Positions 9,153-17,477 of a DNA stretch of 64,000 nucleotides are shown here, in pieces (position 1 is the stretch's first letter; each line of letters begins with the position of its first letter). Below the pieces are notes generated by a model. The model was given only the letters and a program-made list of their open reading frames with translations, was not told the DNA's origin and searched no databases. A program made the translations under genes and the position numbers. Source of the DNA: an uncultured Pseudomonas sp. (GTDB lineage: Bacteria > Pseudomonadota > Gammaproteobacteria > Pseudomonadales > Pseudomonadaceae); the NCBI RefSeq assembly GCF_943846705.1, contig NZ_OX044366.1, positions 1,054,001-1,118,000 on the forward strand, in the 5' to 3' direction.

Positions 9153-9962
9153 TCAGCTACGCGCGCCGCGCACGCCTTCGGCCAAGGCGGCGCAGAGGTT
9201 GAGTACCCCCGCCACCGCCTGCTCGCTGCTGGCCGCATTGGCCACCTGATCGATCAGCGCCGAGCCGACCACCACGCCATCCGCTAGGCGGGCGATAGTC
9301 GCCGCATGCTCCGGCGTCCGAATGCCGAAGCCGATGCACAGCGGCAGCTCGGTGTGGCGGCGCAGGCGGGCAACGGCCTGCTCGACGTGCTCCAGGGTGG
9401 CCGAGCCGGCACCGGTGACACCGGCCACCGAGACGTAATAGACGAAGCCTGAGCTGCCGTTGAGCACGGTCGGCAAGCGCTTATCATCGGTGGTCGGGGT
9501 GGTCAGGCGGATAAAGTCGATGCCGGCGGCCTGGGCAGGGTCGCACAGGTCGACGTTATGCTCAGGTGGCAGGTCGACCACGATCAGGCCATCGACCCCA
9601 GCCTCCTTGGCGTCCGCAATAAACTTGTCGACGCCGTACTTGTGGATCGGGTTGAAGTAGCCCATCAGCACCAGCGGCGTGACCTGCTCGCCGGCACGGA
9701 ACTCGCGCACCATTTGCAGGGTTTTCGCCAGATTTTGGCCACCCTCCAGGGCACGGATATTCGCCAGCTGGATCGCCGGCCCATCGGCCATCGGGTCGGT
9801 AAACGGCATGCCCAACTCGATCACATCGGCACCGGCTGCGGGCAGGCCCTTGAGAATGGCCAGGGAGGCGTCATAGCTCGGGTCGCCGGCGGTCACGAAG
9901 GTCACCAGGGCGGCGCGATTCTGTTGTTTCAGCTCGGCAAAGCGGCTCTGTAGGCGGCTCAT
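9153..9962 (-). CDS. trpA: Tryptophan synthase alpha chain
   Basis: The 269-residue TIM-barrel protein shows TrpA signatures: FVTAGDPSYDASL, the catalytic Glu in VIELGMPFTDPMADGP (with the second acidic residue in VDGLIVVDLPPEH) and the phosphate-binding GFGIRTPEHAA. It cleaves indole-3-glycerol phosphate and passes indole through the tunnel to TrpB. Its start overlaps the trpB stop by 4 bp, so the two are translationally coupled. Expression is expected to depend on the divergent activator TrpI. Confidence 0.97.
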   Translation of the reverse strand: MSRLQSRFAELKQQNRAALVTFVTAGDPSYDASLAILKGLPAAGADVIELGMPFTDPMADGPAIQLANIRALEGGQNLAKTLQMVREFRAGEQVTPLVLMGYFNPIHKYGVDKFIADAKEAGVDGLIVVDLPPEHNVDLCDPAQAAGIDFIRLTTPTTDDKRLPTVLNGSSGFVYYVSVAGVTGAGSATLEHVEQAVARLRRHTELPLCIGFGIRTPEHAATIARLADGVVVGSALIDQVANAASSEQAVAGVLNLCAALAEGVRGARS

Positions 9963-11170
9963 GCGTGCTTCTCCTGTTTTTCCATGTGGTGCACGATGGT
10001 TTGCATGTCTTTGTCGCCACGCCCGGACAGGTTGACCACCATCAGGTGATCCTTGGGCAGTTGTGGGGCGCGCTTGAACACTTCAGCCAGGGCGTGGGCG
10101 CTTTCCAGGGCCGGGATAATGCCCTCCTGACGGCAGCAGGTGTGGAACGCTGCCAGGGCTTCGTCGTCGGTGACCGAGGTGTATTCAACGCGACCCACCT
10201 CATGCAACCAGGCGTGCTCGGGACCGATGCCGGGGTAATCCAGGCCGGCGGAAATCGAATGGGCGTCGATGATCTGACCGTCATCATCTTGCAGCAGGAA
10301 GGTTCGGTTGCCGTGCAGTACGCCCGGTACACCGCCGTTCAGGCTGGCGGCGTGCTTGCCGGTGGCGATGCCATAACCGGCCGCTTCCACGCCGATGATC
10401 TGCACATCCTTATCATCGAGGAACGGATGGTACAGGCCGATGGCATTCGAACCACCGCCGATGCAGGCGATCAAGCTGTCGGGCAGGCGACCTTCCTGGG
10501 CGAGCATCTGCTCGCGGGTTTCCTTGCCAATCACCGCCTGGAAATCACGCACCATCGCTGGGTACGGATGCGGGCCGGCCACGGTGCCGATCATGTAGAA
10601 GGTGCTGTCGACATTGGTCACCCAGTCGCGCAGGGCTTCGTTCATCGCATCCTTGAGCGTGCCAGTACCGGCAACGACGGGGATTACGGTGGCACCGAGC
10701 AGCCTCATGCGCAGCACGTTGGCCTGCTGGCGATCAATGTCAGTGGTGCCCATGTAGATCACGCACTCCATGCCGAAGCGCGCCGATACGGTGGCCGTGG
10801 CCACGCCGTGCATGCCGGCGCCCGTCTCGGCGATGATGCGCTTCTTGCCCATGCGCTTGGCCAACAGTACCTGGCCAATGCAGTTGTTAATCTTGTGCGC
10901 ACCGGTGTGGTTGAGCTCTTCACGCTTAAAGTAGATTTTCGCGCCGCCACACATCTCGGTCAGGCGCTCGGCGAAATACAGCGGGCTCGGGCGGCCGACG
11001 AAATCACGCTGAAAGTACGCCAGCTCCTTCGCGAACTCGGGGTCGAGCTTGGCCTTCTCGTATTCGGCAGCCAGGTCGTGGATCAGCGGCATCAGGGTTT
11101 CGGCGACATATTGGCCGCCGAACGAGCCGAACAGGCCGTTGGCATCAGGACCAGCGCGGAAGGAAGTCAT
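9959..11170 (-). CDS. trpB: Tryptophan synthase beta chain
   Basis: The start at 11170 has a strong AAGGAG site 6 bp upstream and gives MTSFRAGPDANGLFGSFGG, the usual family N-terminus; the longer frame upstream was rejected. The 403-residue PLP enzyme has the lysine motif HTGAHKINN, the phosphate-binding loop GGGSNAIG and FKREELNHTG. It joins indole and serine to make tryptophan. It is the first gene of the trpBA operon and is divergent from trpI across a 145-bp control region, the arrangement known from fluorescent pseudomonads. Confidence 0.97.
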   Translation of the reverse strand: MTSFRAGPDANGLFGSFGGQYVAETLMPLIHDLAAEYEKAKLDPEFAKELAYFQRDFVGRPSPLYFAERLTEMCGGAKIYFKREELNHTGAHKINNCIGQVLLAKRMGKKRIIAETGAGMHGVATATVSARFGMECVIYMGTTDIDRQQANVLRMRLLGATVIPVVAGTGTLKDAMNEALRDWVTNVDSTFYMIGTVAGPHPYPAMVRDFQAVIGKETREQMLAQEGRLPDSLIACIGGGSNAIGLYHPFLDDKDVQIIGVEAAGYGIATGKHAASLNGGVPGVLHGNRTFLLQDDDGQIIDAHSISAGLDYPGIGPEHAWLHEVGRVEYTSVTDDEALAAFHTCCRQEGIIPALESAHALAEVFKRAPQLPKDHLMVVNLSGRGDKDMQTIVHHMEKQEKHA

Positions 11171-11297
11171 GGCGTTCTCCTTGAGAAAGTGGCGCGGTAG
11201 GGCGTGGGCATGGCGACTCGACGCCCCTGCTGCTACTGCAATGGCCACAGGATAAAGCTGTGGCGCGCGCGGCAAAAGCGATAAGATCGCCTCAATA

Positions 11298-11314
11298 TGT
11301 CAGGAAAACTCACA
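11298..11314. promoter_or_regulatory. Candidate TrpI (LysR-type) binding dyad in the trpB-trpI intergenic region
   Basis: TGTCAG-GAAAA-CTCACA is an imperfect dyad with a T-N11-A core, the LysR-family binding pattern. It lies just before the trpI start and about 130 bp from trpB. In P. aeruginosa and P. putida, TrpI binds this intergenic region, represses itself and activates trpBA with indole glycerol phosphate. The position fits, but I have not matched it base for base to a known site. Confidence 0.4.
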
Positions 11315-11315
11315 C

Positions 11316-12203
11316 ATGAGCCAGCACCTTCCACCGCTTAACGCCCTGCGCGCCTTCGAAGCCGCCGCGCGCCTGAACAGCATCAGCCTGGCCGCCGATG
11401 AATTACATGTCACGCATGGCGCGGTCAGCCGGCAGGTTCGGGCCCTGGAAGAGCACCTCGGGATTGCCCTGTTCAGCAAGGATGGGCGCGGCCTTAAACT
11501 CACAGATGCAGGGATTCGCCTGCGCGATGTCAGCGGCGATCTGTTCAACCGCCTGCGCAGCACCTGTGCCGAGCTGCAGCAGGGCCAGGCCGATGCGCCC
11601 TTCGTGCTGGCCTGCCCCGGCAGCCTGCTGGCGCGCTGGTTTATCCCACGCCTGGACCGGCTTAACCGCGAGTTGCCGGAACTGCGCCTGCAGTTGTCGG
11701 CCAGCGAAGGTGAACTGGACCCACGTCGCGCTGGCGTCGATGCCACCCTGTGGTTCGCCGAACCACCCTGGCCTGCGGACATGCAGGTGTTCGAGCTGGC
11801 CGCCGAACGCATCGGCCCGGTGCTCAGCCCGCGCTACAGCCGCTTTGCCGAGCTGCATCAGGCACCCGCTGCGGCGCTGCTGAGCGAACCGCTACTGCAC
11901 ACCAGCTCTCGCCCCCAGGCCTGGCCAAGCTGGGCCGGCAGTAATGCCCTGGATGTCACAACGCTGAAACTCGGCCAGGGCTTCGAACACCTCTACTACC
12001 TGCTGGAAGCCGCCGCCGCCGGCCTGGGAGTGGCCATCGCGCCGCAACAGCTGGTCGCCGACGACCTTACCGCCGGCCGCCTCGTTGCGCCCTGGGGCTT
12101 TGTCGCGACCTCGGCCCGCCTGGCGCTGTGGGTGCCGGCACGCCATCTGGACAGACGCGCGCAACGCCTAGCCGAATGGTTGCGCAGCGAACTCGACCGC
12201 TAA
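11316..12203 (+). CDS. trpI: LysR-type activator of trpBA
   Basis: The 295-residue protein has a LysR winged helix-turn-helix at about residues 6-65 (LNALRAFEAAARLNSISLAADELHVTHGAVS is the helix pair region) and a two-lobed effector domain after residue 90. It stands divergent from trpBA, which identifies it as TrpI. In Pseudomonas, TrpI activates tryptophan synthase genes when indole-3-glycerol phosphate accumulates. The sequence alone would also fit a GcvA-like regulator, because that subgroup is close; the gene position decides the name. Confidence 0.9.
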   Translation: MSQHLPPLNALRAFEAAARLNSISLAADELHVTHGAVSRQVRALEEHLGIALFSKDGRGLKLTDAGIRLRDVSGDLFNRLRSTCAELQQGQADAPFVLACPGSLLARWFIPRLDRLNRELPELRLQLSASEGELDPRRAGVDATLWFAEPPWPADMQVFELAAERIGPVLSPRYSRFAELHQAPAAALLSEPLLHTSSRPQAWPSWAGSNALDVTTLKLGQGFEHLYYLLEAAAAGLGVAIAPQQLVADDLTAGRLVAPWGFVATSARLALWVPARHLDRRAQRLAEWLRSELDR

Positions 12204-12270
12204 CACACGCTCGGCGGGCAAACTGCCAGCACCTCGGCTAGCGTTAAACAACAGCCAGAGGAGAACGCGC

Positions 12271-12486
12271 ATGTCCGATCATCACACCTACAAGAAAGTC
12301 GAAATCGTCGGTTCATCGAAAACCAGCATCGAAAATGCCATCGAAAACGCCCTGGCCGAATGCGCCAAGTCAGTCCGCAATATGGACTGGTTCGAGGTCG
12401 TAGAGACCCGTGGGCATATCGTCGATGGCAAGGTCGGGCATTATCAGGTCACCCTGAAAATCGGTTTTCGCATGAGCAACAGCTAA
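12271..12486 (+). CDS. Dodecin (flavin-binding small protein)
   Basis: The 71-residue protein has the full dodecin pattern: YKKVEIVGSS, SIENAIENALAECAKSVRNMDWFEV (containing the flavin-stacking Trp) and the C-terminal strand GHYQVTLKIGFRM. Dodecins form hollow twelve-mers that store or buffer FMN/riboflavin or related cofactors. It stands alone downstream of trpI. The next gene on the same strand encodes a flavin-dependent monooxygenase, an interesting but possibly accidental pairing. Confidence 0.93.
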   Translation: MSDHHTYKKVEIVGSSKTSIENAIENALAECAKSVRNMDWFEVVETRGHIVDGKVGHYQVTLKIGFRMSNS

Positions 12487-12650
12487 CCCGCCCGCCAATA
12501 GCCTGGCCGCCGCCTAACGGCTGGCCAGGTGCGGCTCGCCCGCCCGACAAACCGCCCTGCCCCTTGGAATCCACAGAATAAGCCCCACTATCTAACTCAG
12601 GTATTGGCGCATTGTTGCGCCGTGCAAACGGACAACTAACAGGCAGCCCG

Positions 12651-13646
12651 ATGAGCGCACTCGCACAAATCAAACTCTCCACCCTCGACCTCGCGCCGAT
12701 TCGTGATGACGGCAACGCCGCCCAGGCCCTGCATAACTCGCTGACGCTGGCGCAGCATGTTGAACGCCTGGGCTTCGAGCGCTTCTGGGTGGCCGAGCAC
12801 CACAACATGGATGGCATCGCCAGTTCGGCCACCTCGGTATTGCTGGGTTATCTGGCGGCCGGCACCACGCGCATTCGCCTGGGTTCGGGCGGGGTGATGC
12901 TGCCCAACCACGCGCCGCTGGTGATTGCCGAGCAGTTCGGCACCCTGGCCACGCTGTATCCGGGGCGCATCGAACTGGGCCTGGGGCGCGCGCCGGGGGC
13001 CGATCACTTCACCGCCCAGGCGCTGCGTCGTGACCGGATTGGCAGCGCCGATGACTTCCCTGCGGATGTCGAGGAGCTGCAACGCTACCTGGGCCCACGC
13101 ACGGCGGATCAGCGGGTTATTGCCATGCCTGGCACGGGCACCAATGTGCCGATCTGGCTGCTCGGTTCCAGCCTGTTCAGCGCCCAGCTGGCCGGGGAAA
13201 AAGGCCTGCCCTATGCGTTCGCCTCGCACTTTGCGCCGCGCTATATGCATGAGGCGATTCGCGTCTACCGCAACCACTTCAAGCCCTCGGCGGTGCTCGA
13301 CAAGCCCTACGTGATGCTCGGCGTGCCGCTGATTGCCGCCGACACGGATGAGCAGGCCGAATACCTGGCCACCTCGGCCTATCAGCGCATTCTCGCGCTG
13401 ATTCGCGGCCAGAGCCTGGTGCAAAGACCGCCGGTCAACAGCACGCAGGGGCTGTGGCTGCCGCATGAAAAAGAAGCGGTGAGCAGCTTCTTTGGCCTGG
13501 CGATGATCGGCGGCCCGGAGAAGATCCGTACCCGTCTGGAGATGTTGCTGGAGCAGACCGGCGCCGATGAGCTGATTTTCACCTGCGACCTGTATGACTT
13601 TGCCGATCGGCTGCATGCCTTCGAGCTGGTCACGCAGCTGCGCTGA
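12651..13646 (+). CDS. LLM-class (luciferase-like) flavin-dependent oxidoreductase
   Basis: The start MSALAQIKLSTLDLAP at 12651 is the typical beginning; the upstream in-frame extension was not used. The 331-residue protein belongs to the bacterial luciferase-like TIM-barrel group (MsnO8/YhbW type), with FERFWVAEHHNMDGIASSATSVLLGYLA, the IRLGSGGVMLPNHAPL strand, and IELGLGRAPGAD. Such enzymes use reduced FMN delivered by a partner. No reductase gene is next to it and the substrate cannot be told from the sequence. Confidence 0.88.
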   Translation: MSALAQIKLSTLDLAPIRDDGNAAQALHNSLTLAQHVERLGFERFWVAEHHNMDGIASSATSVLLGYLAAGTTRIRLGSGGVMLPNHAPLVIAEQFGTLATLYPGRIELGLGRAPGADHFTAQALRRDRIGSADDFPADVEELQRYLGPRTADQRVIAMPGTGTNVPIWLLGSSLFSAQLAGEKGLPYAFASHFAPRYMHEAIRVYRNHFKPSAVLDKPYVMLGVPLIAADTDEQAEYLATSAYQRILALIRGQSLVQRPPVNSTQGLWLPHEKEAVSSFFGLAMIGGPEKIRTRLEMLLEQTGADELIFTCDLYDFADRLHAFELVTQLR

Positions 13647-13727
13647 ATAGGTGCGCCGGATCATTCGGCGAACTTGTACGGCGAATAGACCTCTCAACCC
13701 TGTAACCCCACGCACAGGAGAAGCCCG

Positions 13728-14153
13728 ATGAAGAAGACCGCATCAGCCCACTGGCAAGGTGGCATCAAGGATGGCAAAGGCACTATTTCGAGCGAAAGCG
13801 GCGCGCTGGAAAAAGTACCTTATGGTTTTAATACGCGCTTTGCCGATCAGCCCGGCAGCAACCCGGAAGAGCTGCTCGGCGCCGCCCATGCCGGCTGTTT
13901 TTCCATGGCCCTGTCCAAGGAGCTTGGCGACGCTGGGATGACTGCCGAGAGCATCGATACCCGCGCCGAAGTGACCCTCGACAAACAGGATGGCGGCTTT
14001 GCCATCACCGCCGTGCACCTGTCCTTGCGCGCAAAAATCCCTGGGGCAGACCGCGCAGCTTTCGAGAAAGCGGTGAAGACCGCGAAGAACGGCTGCCCGG
14101 TGTCAAAAGTACTGAACGCCACCATCACTCTGGAGGCGATACTCGACAACTGA
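13728..14153 (+). CDS. OsmC family peroxiredoxin
   Basis: The 141-residue protein is a typical OsmC: N-terminal AHWQGGIKDGKGTISSESG, the first catalytic cysteine in AAHAGCFSMAL (C57) and the second in NGCPVSKVL (C123). OsmC/Ohr proteins reduce organic hydroperoxides with these two cysteines. The sequence is closer to OsmC than to Ohr because of the VPYGFNTRF segment. An AGGAG ribosome site precedes the start. Confidence 0.93.
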   Translation: MKKTASAHWQGGIKDGKGTISSESGALEKVPYGFNTRFADQPGSNPEELLGAAHAGCFSMALSKELGDAGMTAESIDTRAEVTLDKQDGGFAITAVHLSLRAKIPGADRAAFEKAVKTAKNGCPVSKVLNATITLEAILDN

Positions 14154-14165
14154 TCACGGCGCGCA

Positions 14166-14585
14166 TCAGAAGGTGCCGCAGCGCAGCACCTTGGCGCGCG
14201 CCAGCACGTTGCGCTGCGCATCGTAGAGCCAGGCCTGGGCTTTCATCTGCATGGGCCTGGCCTCGAGTCGGTAGCGCTGACCGGCGACGAAGCTGTCATA
14301 GCGCACGCGCAGCTCGCAGGTGACCTGGCGCGGCTCACTCAAGCCATCCAGGCCGCCGCCACTGTTCACTTCAAACTGAAAACGCGCCTGCAGCTCATGC
14401 GCGCCCGCTGGCACCTGAAAATAACGGCCATCATTCAACCGCCGGCCATCGAGCCGATCGGCCATGAGTAGGTTGCCGGCAGGACTGTACAACTCAACCC
14501 AGGCCTGGTGAGGGTCAGGCGGCGGCAGCGGCGAGGCGCACGCACTGAGCACCAACAAGCTGCCAAGCAAGGCCAGATAACGCAT
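14166..14585 (-). CDS. Putative outer-membrane lipoprotein, unknown function
   Basis: The start at 14585 gives a type II signal peptide with lipobox LSAC (C16), which is better than the longer frame beginning at 14606. The mature 124 residues contain beta-strand segments (WVELYSPAGNLLMAD, GAHELQARFQFEV, CELRVRYDSFVAGQRYRLEA) that suggest a PEGA or transthyretin-like fold. Two cysteines (in TCELR and LRCGTF) may form a disulphide. I do not recognise a named family. It is convergent with osmC, with stops only 12 bp apart. Confidence 0.7.
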   Translation of the reverse strand: MRYLALLGSLLVLSACASPLPPPDPHQAWVELYSPAGNLLMADRLDGRRLNDGRYFQVPAGAHELQARFQFEVNSGGGLDGLSEPRQVTCELRVRYDSFVAGQRYRLEARPMQMKAQAWLYDAQRNVLARAKVLRCGTF

Positions 14586-14672
14586 CAGACACCTCCACAT
14601 TTTCACTGCCTGCTAGGCTACGCCGATCCTGCGCTGGTAGCGTGGCAGCCTGTCACTTCATGGGTAATCGCA

Positions 14673-15746
14673 ATGTTCGACGCTCTGCGCAGGCGCTGGG
14701 TTCCGCTGCTAGCCGTAGCCACCTTGCTGCTGAGCGGCTGCAGCAGCCTGGATTATTACAGCCACCTGGCCGCCGGACAGTTGCAGCTGCTAAAGGCGCG
14801 CGAGCCCATTGCCGCGCTGCTGAACAAACCGACTGTCGACCCTCGCCTCAAGCAGCGTCTGGCCTTGGCCCAGCAGGCACGGGATTTCGCCAGTGCCGAA
14901 CTGGGTCTGCCGGACAACCAAAGCTATCGCCTGTACGCCGATATCCAGCGGCCCTTCGTGGTGTGGAACGTGTTCGCCACCGCGGAGTTTTCCCTCAGCC
15001 CTGAACTGCATTGTTTCCCCATCGCCGGCTGCGTGGCCTATCGCGGTTACTACAGCCAGGGCCGCGCGCGCGGTGCAGCGGCCTTGCTCAAACAGCAGGG
15101 CCTGGATACTTATTTAGGCGGCGTCGAGGCCTATTCGACGCTGGGCTGGTTCGATGACCCGATTCTCAACAGCATGCTGCGCTGGAGTGATGAGCGTCTG
15201 GTGGCGGTGATCTTCCACGAACTGGCGCACCAGCAGTTGTATGTGCAGGACGACACGGCCTTCAATGAGTCCTTCGCCAGCTTTGTTGAGCATGCAGGCC
15301 TGCGCCAGTGGCGTGCCGCGCAAGGCTTACCGCCCGGCGACGCCAGCGGCGAACAACAGCGCGAGCAATTTATCGCCCTGGTTCTGGCCAGTAGGGCGCG
15401 CTTGCAACAGCTCTACGGCAGCGATCTGCCACCGGCACAGATGCGCCTGGGCAAGCAGGCCGAATTCGAGCGCCTGCGCACTGAATACCGCTCACTGCGC
15501 GACCGCGAATGGCAGGGCGTTGGCCCGTACGACAACTGGATCAACGCGCCGCTGAACAACGCCAAACTGTTGCCGTTTGGCCTCTATGATCAATGGGTGC
15601 CGGCCTTTGCCGCGCTGTTCGAGCAGGTCGGGCGCGACTGGCCAGGCTTTTATCAGCGCGTCGCGGCCCTCGGCAGACTACCGGCCAGCGAGCGACGTCA
15701 GCGCTTGGCGGCGTTATCCCCGGGCAGCGAGAACTTAGCGCGCTAA
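14673..15746 (+). CDS. Predicted zinc aminopeptidase lipoprotein (COG4324)
   Basis: The start at 14673 gives a lipoprotein signal with lipobox LSGC (C23). The 357-residue product carries a zincin motif HELAH (H182-H186) with a downstream NESFASFVE that can supply the third ligand, the COG4324 'predicted aminopeptidase' pattern. Another conserved block is LGGVEAYSTLGWFDDPILNSML. The product should be anchored in the envelope. The exact substrate is unknown. Confidence 0.82.
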   Translation: MFDALRRRWVPLLAVATLLLSGCSSLDYYSHLAAGQLQLLKAREPIAALLNKPTVDPRLKQRLALAQQARDFASAELGLPDNQSYRLYADIQRPFVVWNVFATAEFSLSPELHCFPIAGCVAYRGYYSQGRARGAAALLKQQGLDTYLGGVEAYSTLGWFDDPILNSMLRWSDERLVAVIFHELAHQQLYVQDDTAFNESFASFVEHAGLRQWRAAQGLPPGDASGEQQREQFIALVLASRARLQQLYGSDLPPAQMRLGKQAEFERLRTEYRSLRDREWQGVGPYDNWINAPLNNAKLLPFGLYDQWVPAFAALFEQVGRDWPGFYQRVAALGRLPASERRQRLAALSPGSENLAR

Positions 15747-15795
15747 AACCCACTCCAAACTTTGTAGTGCCTGTTCACGCCAAAGGAGTGATGCC

Positions 15796-16026
15796 ATGAA
15801 CAAACTCATCCTGAGCGTAGCGCTGGGCCTGCTCAGCAGCAGCGTATTGGCCGCGCCGAAAGACTGCGAAGAGTTGCGTGCGGAAATTGAAGTGAAAATC
15901 CAGACCGCCGGCGTTGCCAGCTACACCCTGGAAATCGTGCCCAATGACGAAGCCACGGACCCCAACATGGTGGTCGGCAGCTGCGCCGGCGGCACCAAGA
16001 AAATCATCTATCAGAAAAATGGCTAA
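15796..16026 (+). CDS. DUF1161 small periplasmic protein
   Basis: The 76-residue protein has a signal peptide (cleaved after SSSVLA) and a mature part of about 57 residues with two cysteines (in KDCEEL and GSCAGG) and the ending KKIIYQK, the DUF1161 pattern. These proteins are small periplasmic proteins of unknown function in proteobacteria. AAGGAG precedes the start. Confidence 0.85.
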   Translation: MNKLILSVALGLLSSSVLAAPKDCEELRAEIEVKIQTAGVASYTLEIVPNDEATDPNMVVGSCAGGTKKIIYQKNG

Positions 16027-16109
16027 CCGTAGGATGGGTTGAGCGCAGCGATACCCATGCAACTCATACGATGGGTAACGCCGCTACGCGCCTAACCCAT
16101 CCTACGGTT
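16025..16109. repeat. Dispersed GTAGGNTGGGTT-type inverted repeat, copy 2
   Basis: The outer arms are a perfect 16-bp inverted repeat (AACCGTAGGATGGGTT at 16025-16040 and its complement at 16094-16109), with a second inner pair around GATACCCAT and ATGGGTAAC. It lies exactly between two convergent genes and overlaps both stop codons. It may act as a terminator, but there is no T run. Confidence 0.7.
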
Positions 16110-16759
16110 TACTTCACAAACGCCTGATGCAGCTCGGCCAGGCTGTTGAAGTGATAGGTCGGTGCTTCGGCCTGTAACTCGCTAAAACTGCCAAAGCCAT
16201 AACCCACCGCCGCGGCATGCAGGCCATTGCGCCGCGCGCCAATCAGGTCGTGTTTGCGATCACCGATCATCAGCGTGCCGTCGCGCGGCAACTGCTCCTG
16301 CTCCAGCAAATGAGCGATCAGCTCGACTTTGTCGGTGCGCGTGCCGTCCAGTTCACTGCCGTAAATCACCTTGAAGTGCTGGGCGAAACCAAAGTGCTTA
16401 GCAATCTGCTCGGCAAACACCGTCGGCTTGCTGGTGGCGATGTACAAGGTGCGCTGCTGGTTCTGCAGCAGTTGCAACAACGCGCCGACGCCGTCGAACA
16501 GCCGATTCTCATACAAACCCACCTCACGGAAACGCTCGCGGTAATGGTTCACCGCCTGCCAGGCCGTGGCCTCATCGAAGTCGTAGCTGTGCATAAAACA
16601 CTGCAGCAACGGCGGGCCGATAAAGTGCTCCAGCGCCTGTAGGTCAGGTTCGGCGATCCCCAGCTTGGCCAGCGCATGCTGCACCGAACGGGTAATGCCC
16701 TCACGCGGATCGGTGAGGGTGCCGTCGAGGTCGAACAGGATATTGGTGTAGTGCAACAT
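16109..16759 (-). CDS. HAD-IA family phosphatase (phosphoglycolate phosphatase-like)
   Basis: The 216-residue protein is a haloacid-dehalogenase-type phosphatase. Motif I is FDLDGTLTD (D10, D12), motif II is the ATSKP region, and motif III/IV is MIGDRKHDLIGARRNG. The cap domain between residues 17 and 80 is the alpha-helical C1 type. It resembles Gph-like or 5'-nucleotidase-like members; the substrate is not determined. Its start overlaps the stop of the carbonic anhydrase gene by one base (TGATG), so the two are cotranslated. Confidence 0.87.
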   Translation of the reverse strand: MLHYTNILFDLDGTLTDPREGITRSVQHALAKLGIAEPDLQALEHFIGPPLLQCFMHSYDFDEATAWQAVNHYRERFREVGLYENRLFDGVGALLQLLQNQQRTLYIATSKPTVFAEQIAKHFGFAQHFKVIYGSELDGTRTDKVELIAHLLEQEQLPRDGTLMIGDRKHDLIGARRNGLHAAAVGYGFGSFSELQAEAPTYHFNSLAELHQAFVK

Positions 16760-17304
16760 CAGGAGGTACCGTAGCCTTCCATCAGGTGCTGGTCCTTCAG
16801 GCGCACATAGTTGTCGGCGCTGTAGCGGAAGTAGCTGCGCTCCTTCTCGCTCAACTCGCGGGCTTTTTTCGCCGGGCTGCCGAGGTAAAGAAAACCGCTC
16901 TCCAAGTGGCTACCAGGCGGCACCAGACTGCCCGCGCCGAGCATCACCTCTTCATCAATCACCGCGCCGTCCATGACGATGCTGCCCATGCCGATCAGCA
17001 CACGGTTACCAATGTTGCAGCCATGCAGGGTGACATTGTGCGCGATGGTCACATCGTCGCCGATATTCAGCGGGTAGCCGCGCGGGTTGAACGGGCCGGC
17101 GTGGGTAATGTGCAGCACGCTGCCGTCCTGAATGCTGGTGCGCTCACCGATGCGGATGCTGTGCATGTCGCCACGGATCACCACCAACGGCCAGATCGAG
17201 CTGTCTGCGCCAATTTCCACATCGCCGAGAACCACCGCCGAAGCATCAACAAATGCCCGCGCACCAAGCTGTGGAGTGAATTGCTGGTAAGTACGAATCG
17301 CCAC
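16759..17304 (-). CDS. Gamma-carbonic anhydrase family protein (YrdA-like)
   Basis: The 181-residue protein is a left-handed beta-helix with hexapeptide repeats (VVLGDVEIGADSSIWPLVVIRGD and ISIG-type turns). Histidine ligands of the gamma-carbonic anhydrase zinc site are visible in VLHITHAG and VTIAHNVTLHGC. YrdA/PaaY proteins form trimers; some are carbonic anhydrases and some thioesterases, so activity cannot be assigned. It forms a two-gene operon with the HAD phosphatase and is divergent from prlC. Confidence 0.9.
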   Translation of the reverse strand: MAIRTYQQFTPQLGARAFVDASAVVLGDVEIGADSSIWPLVVIRGDMHSIRIGERTSIQDGSVLHITHAGPFNPRGYPLNIGDDVTIAHNVTLHGCNIGNRVLIGMGSIVMDGAVIDEEVMLGAGSLVPPGSHLESGFLYLGSPAKKARELSEKERSYFRYSADNYVRLKDQHLMEGYGTS

Positions 17305-17477
17305 GATAGAAACCTCTTAAGCTGCGTCAGCCCTTGATTGTAATTAAGATGGCACCCATGTTCAGGGTAAGCGCGCTGTTTTAACAACGGCCGGTATCCA
17401 TTCAAGCCTGCCCCTAGGAGTGTTCACTGCCACCGGGGGTCACAGCTACATATCCATTTCGTTACAGGTAACCCGAC

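Noticed and set aside
9965..11200. Long plus-strand open frame opposite trpB
   Set aside because: Antisense shadow of trpB, with no recognisable domain or start signal.
12636..13715. Minus-strand frame of 359 codons opposite the luciferase-like gene
   Set aside because: Arg/Gln-rich shadow; the plus-strand gene has clear family motifs.
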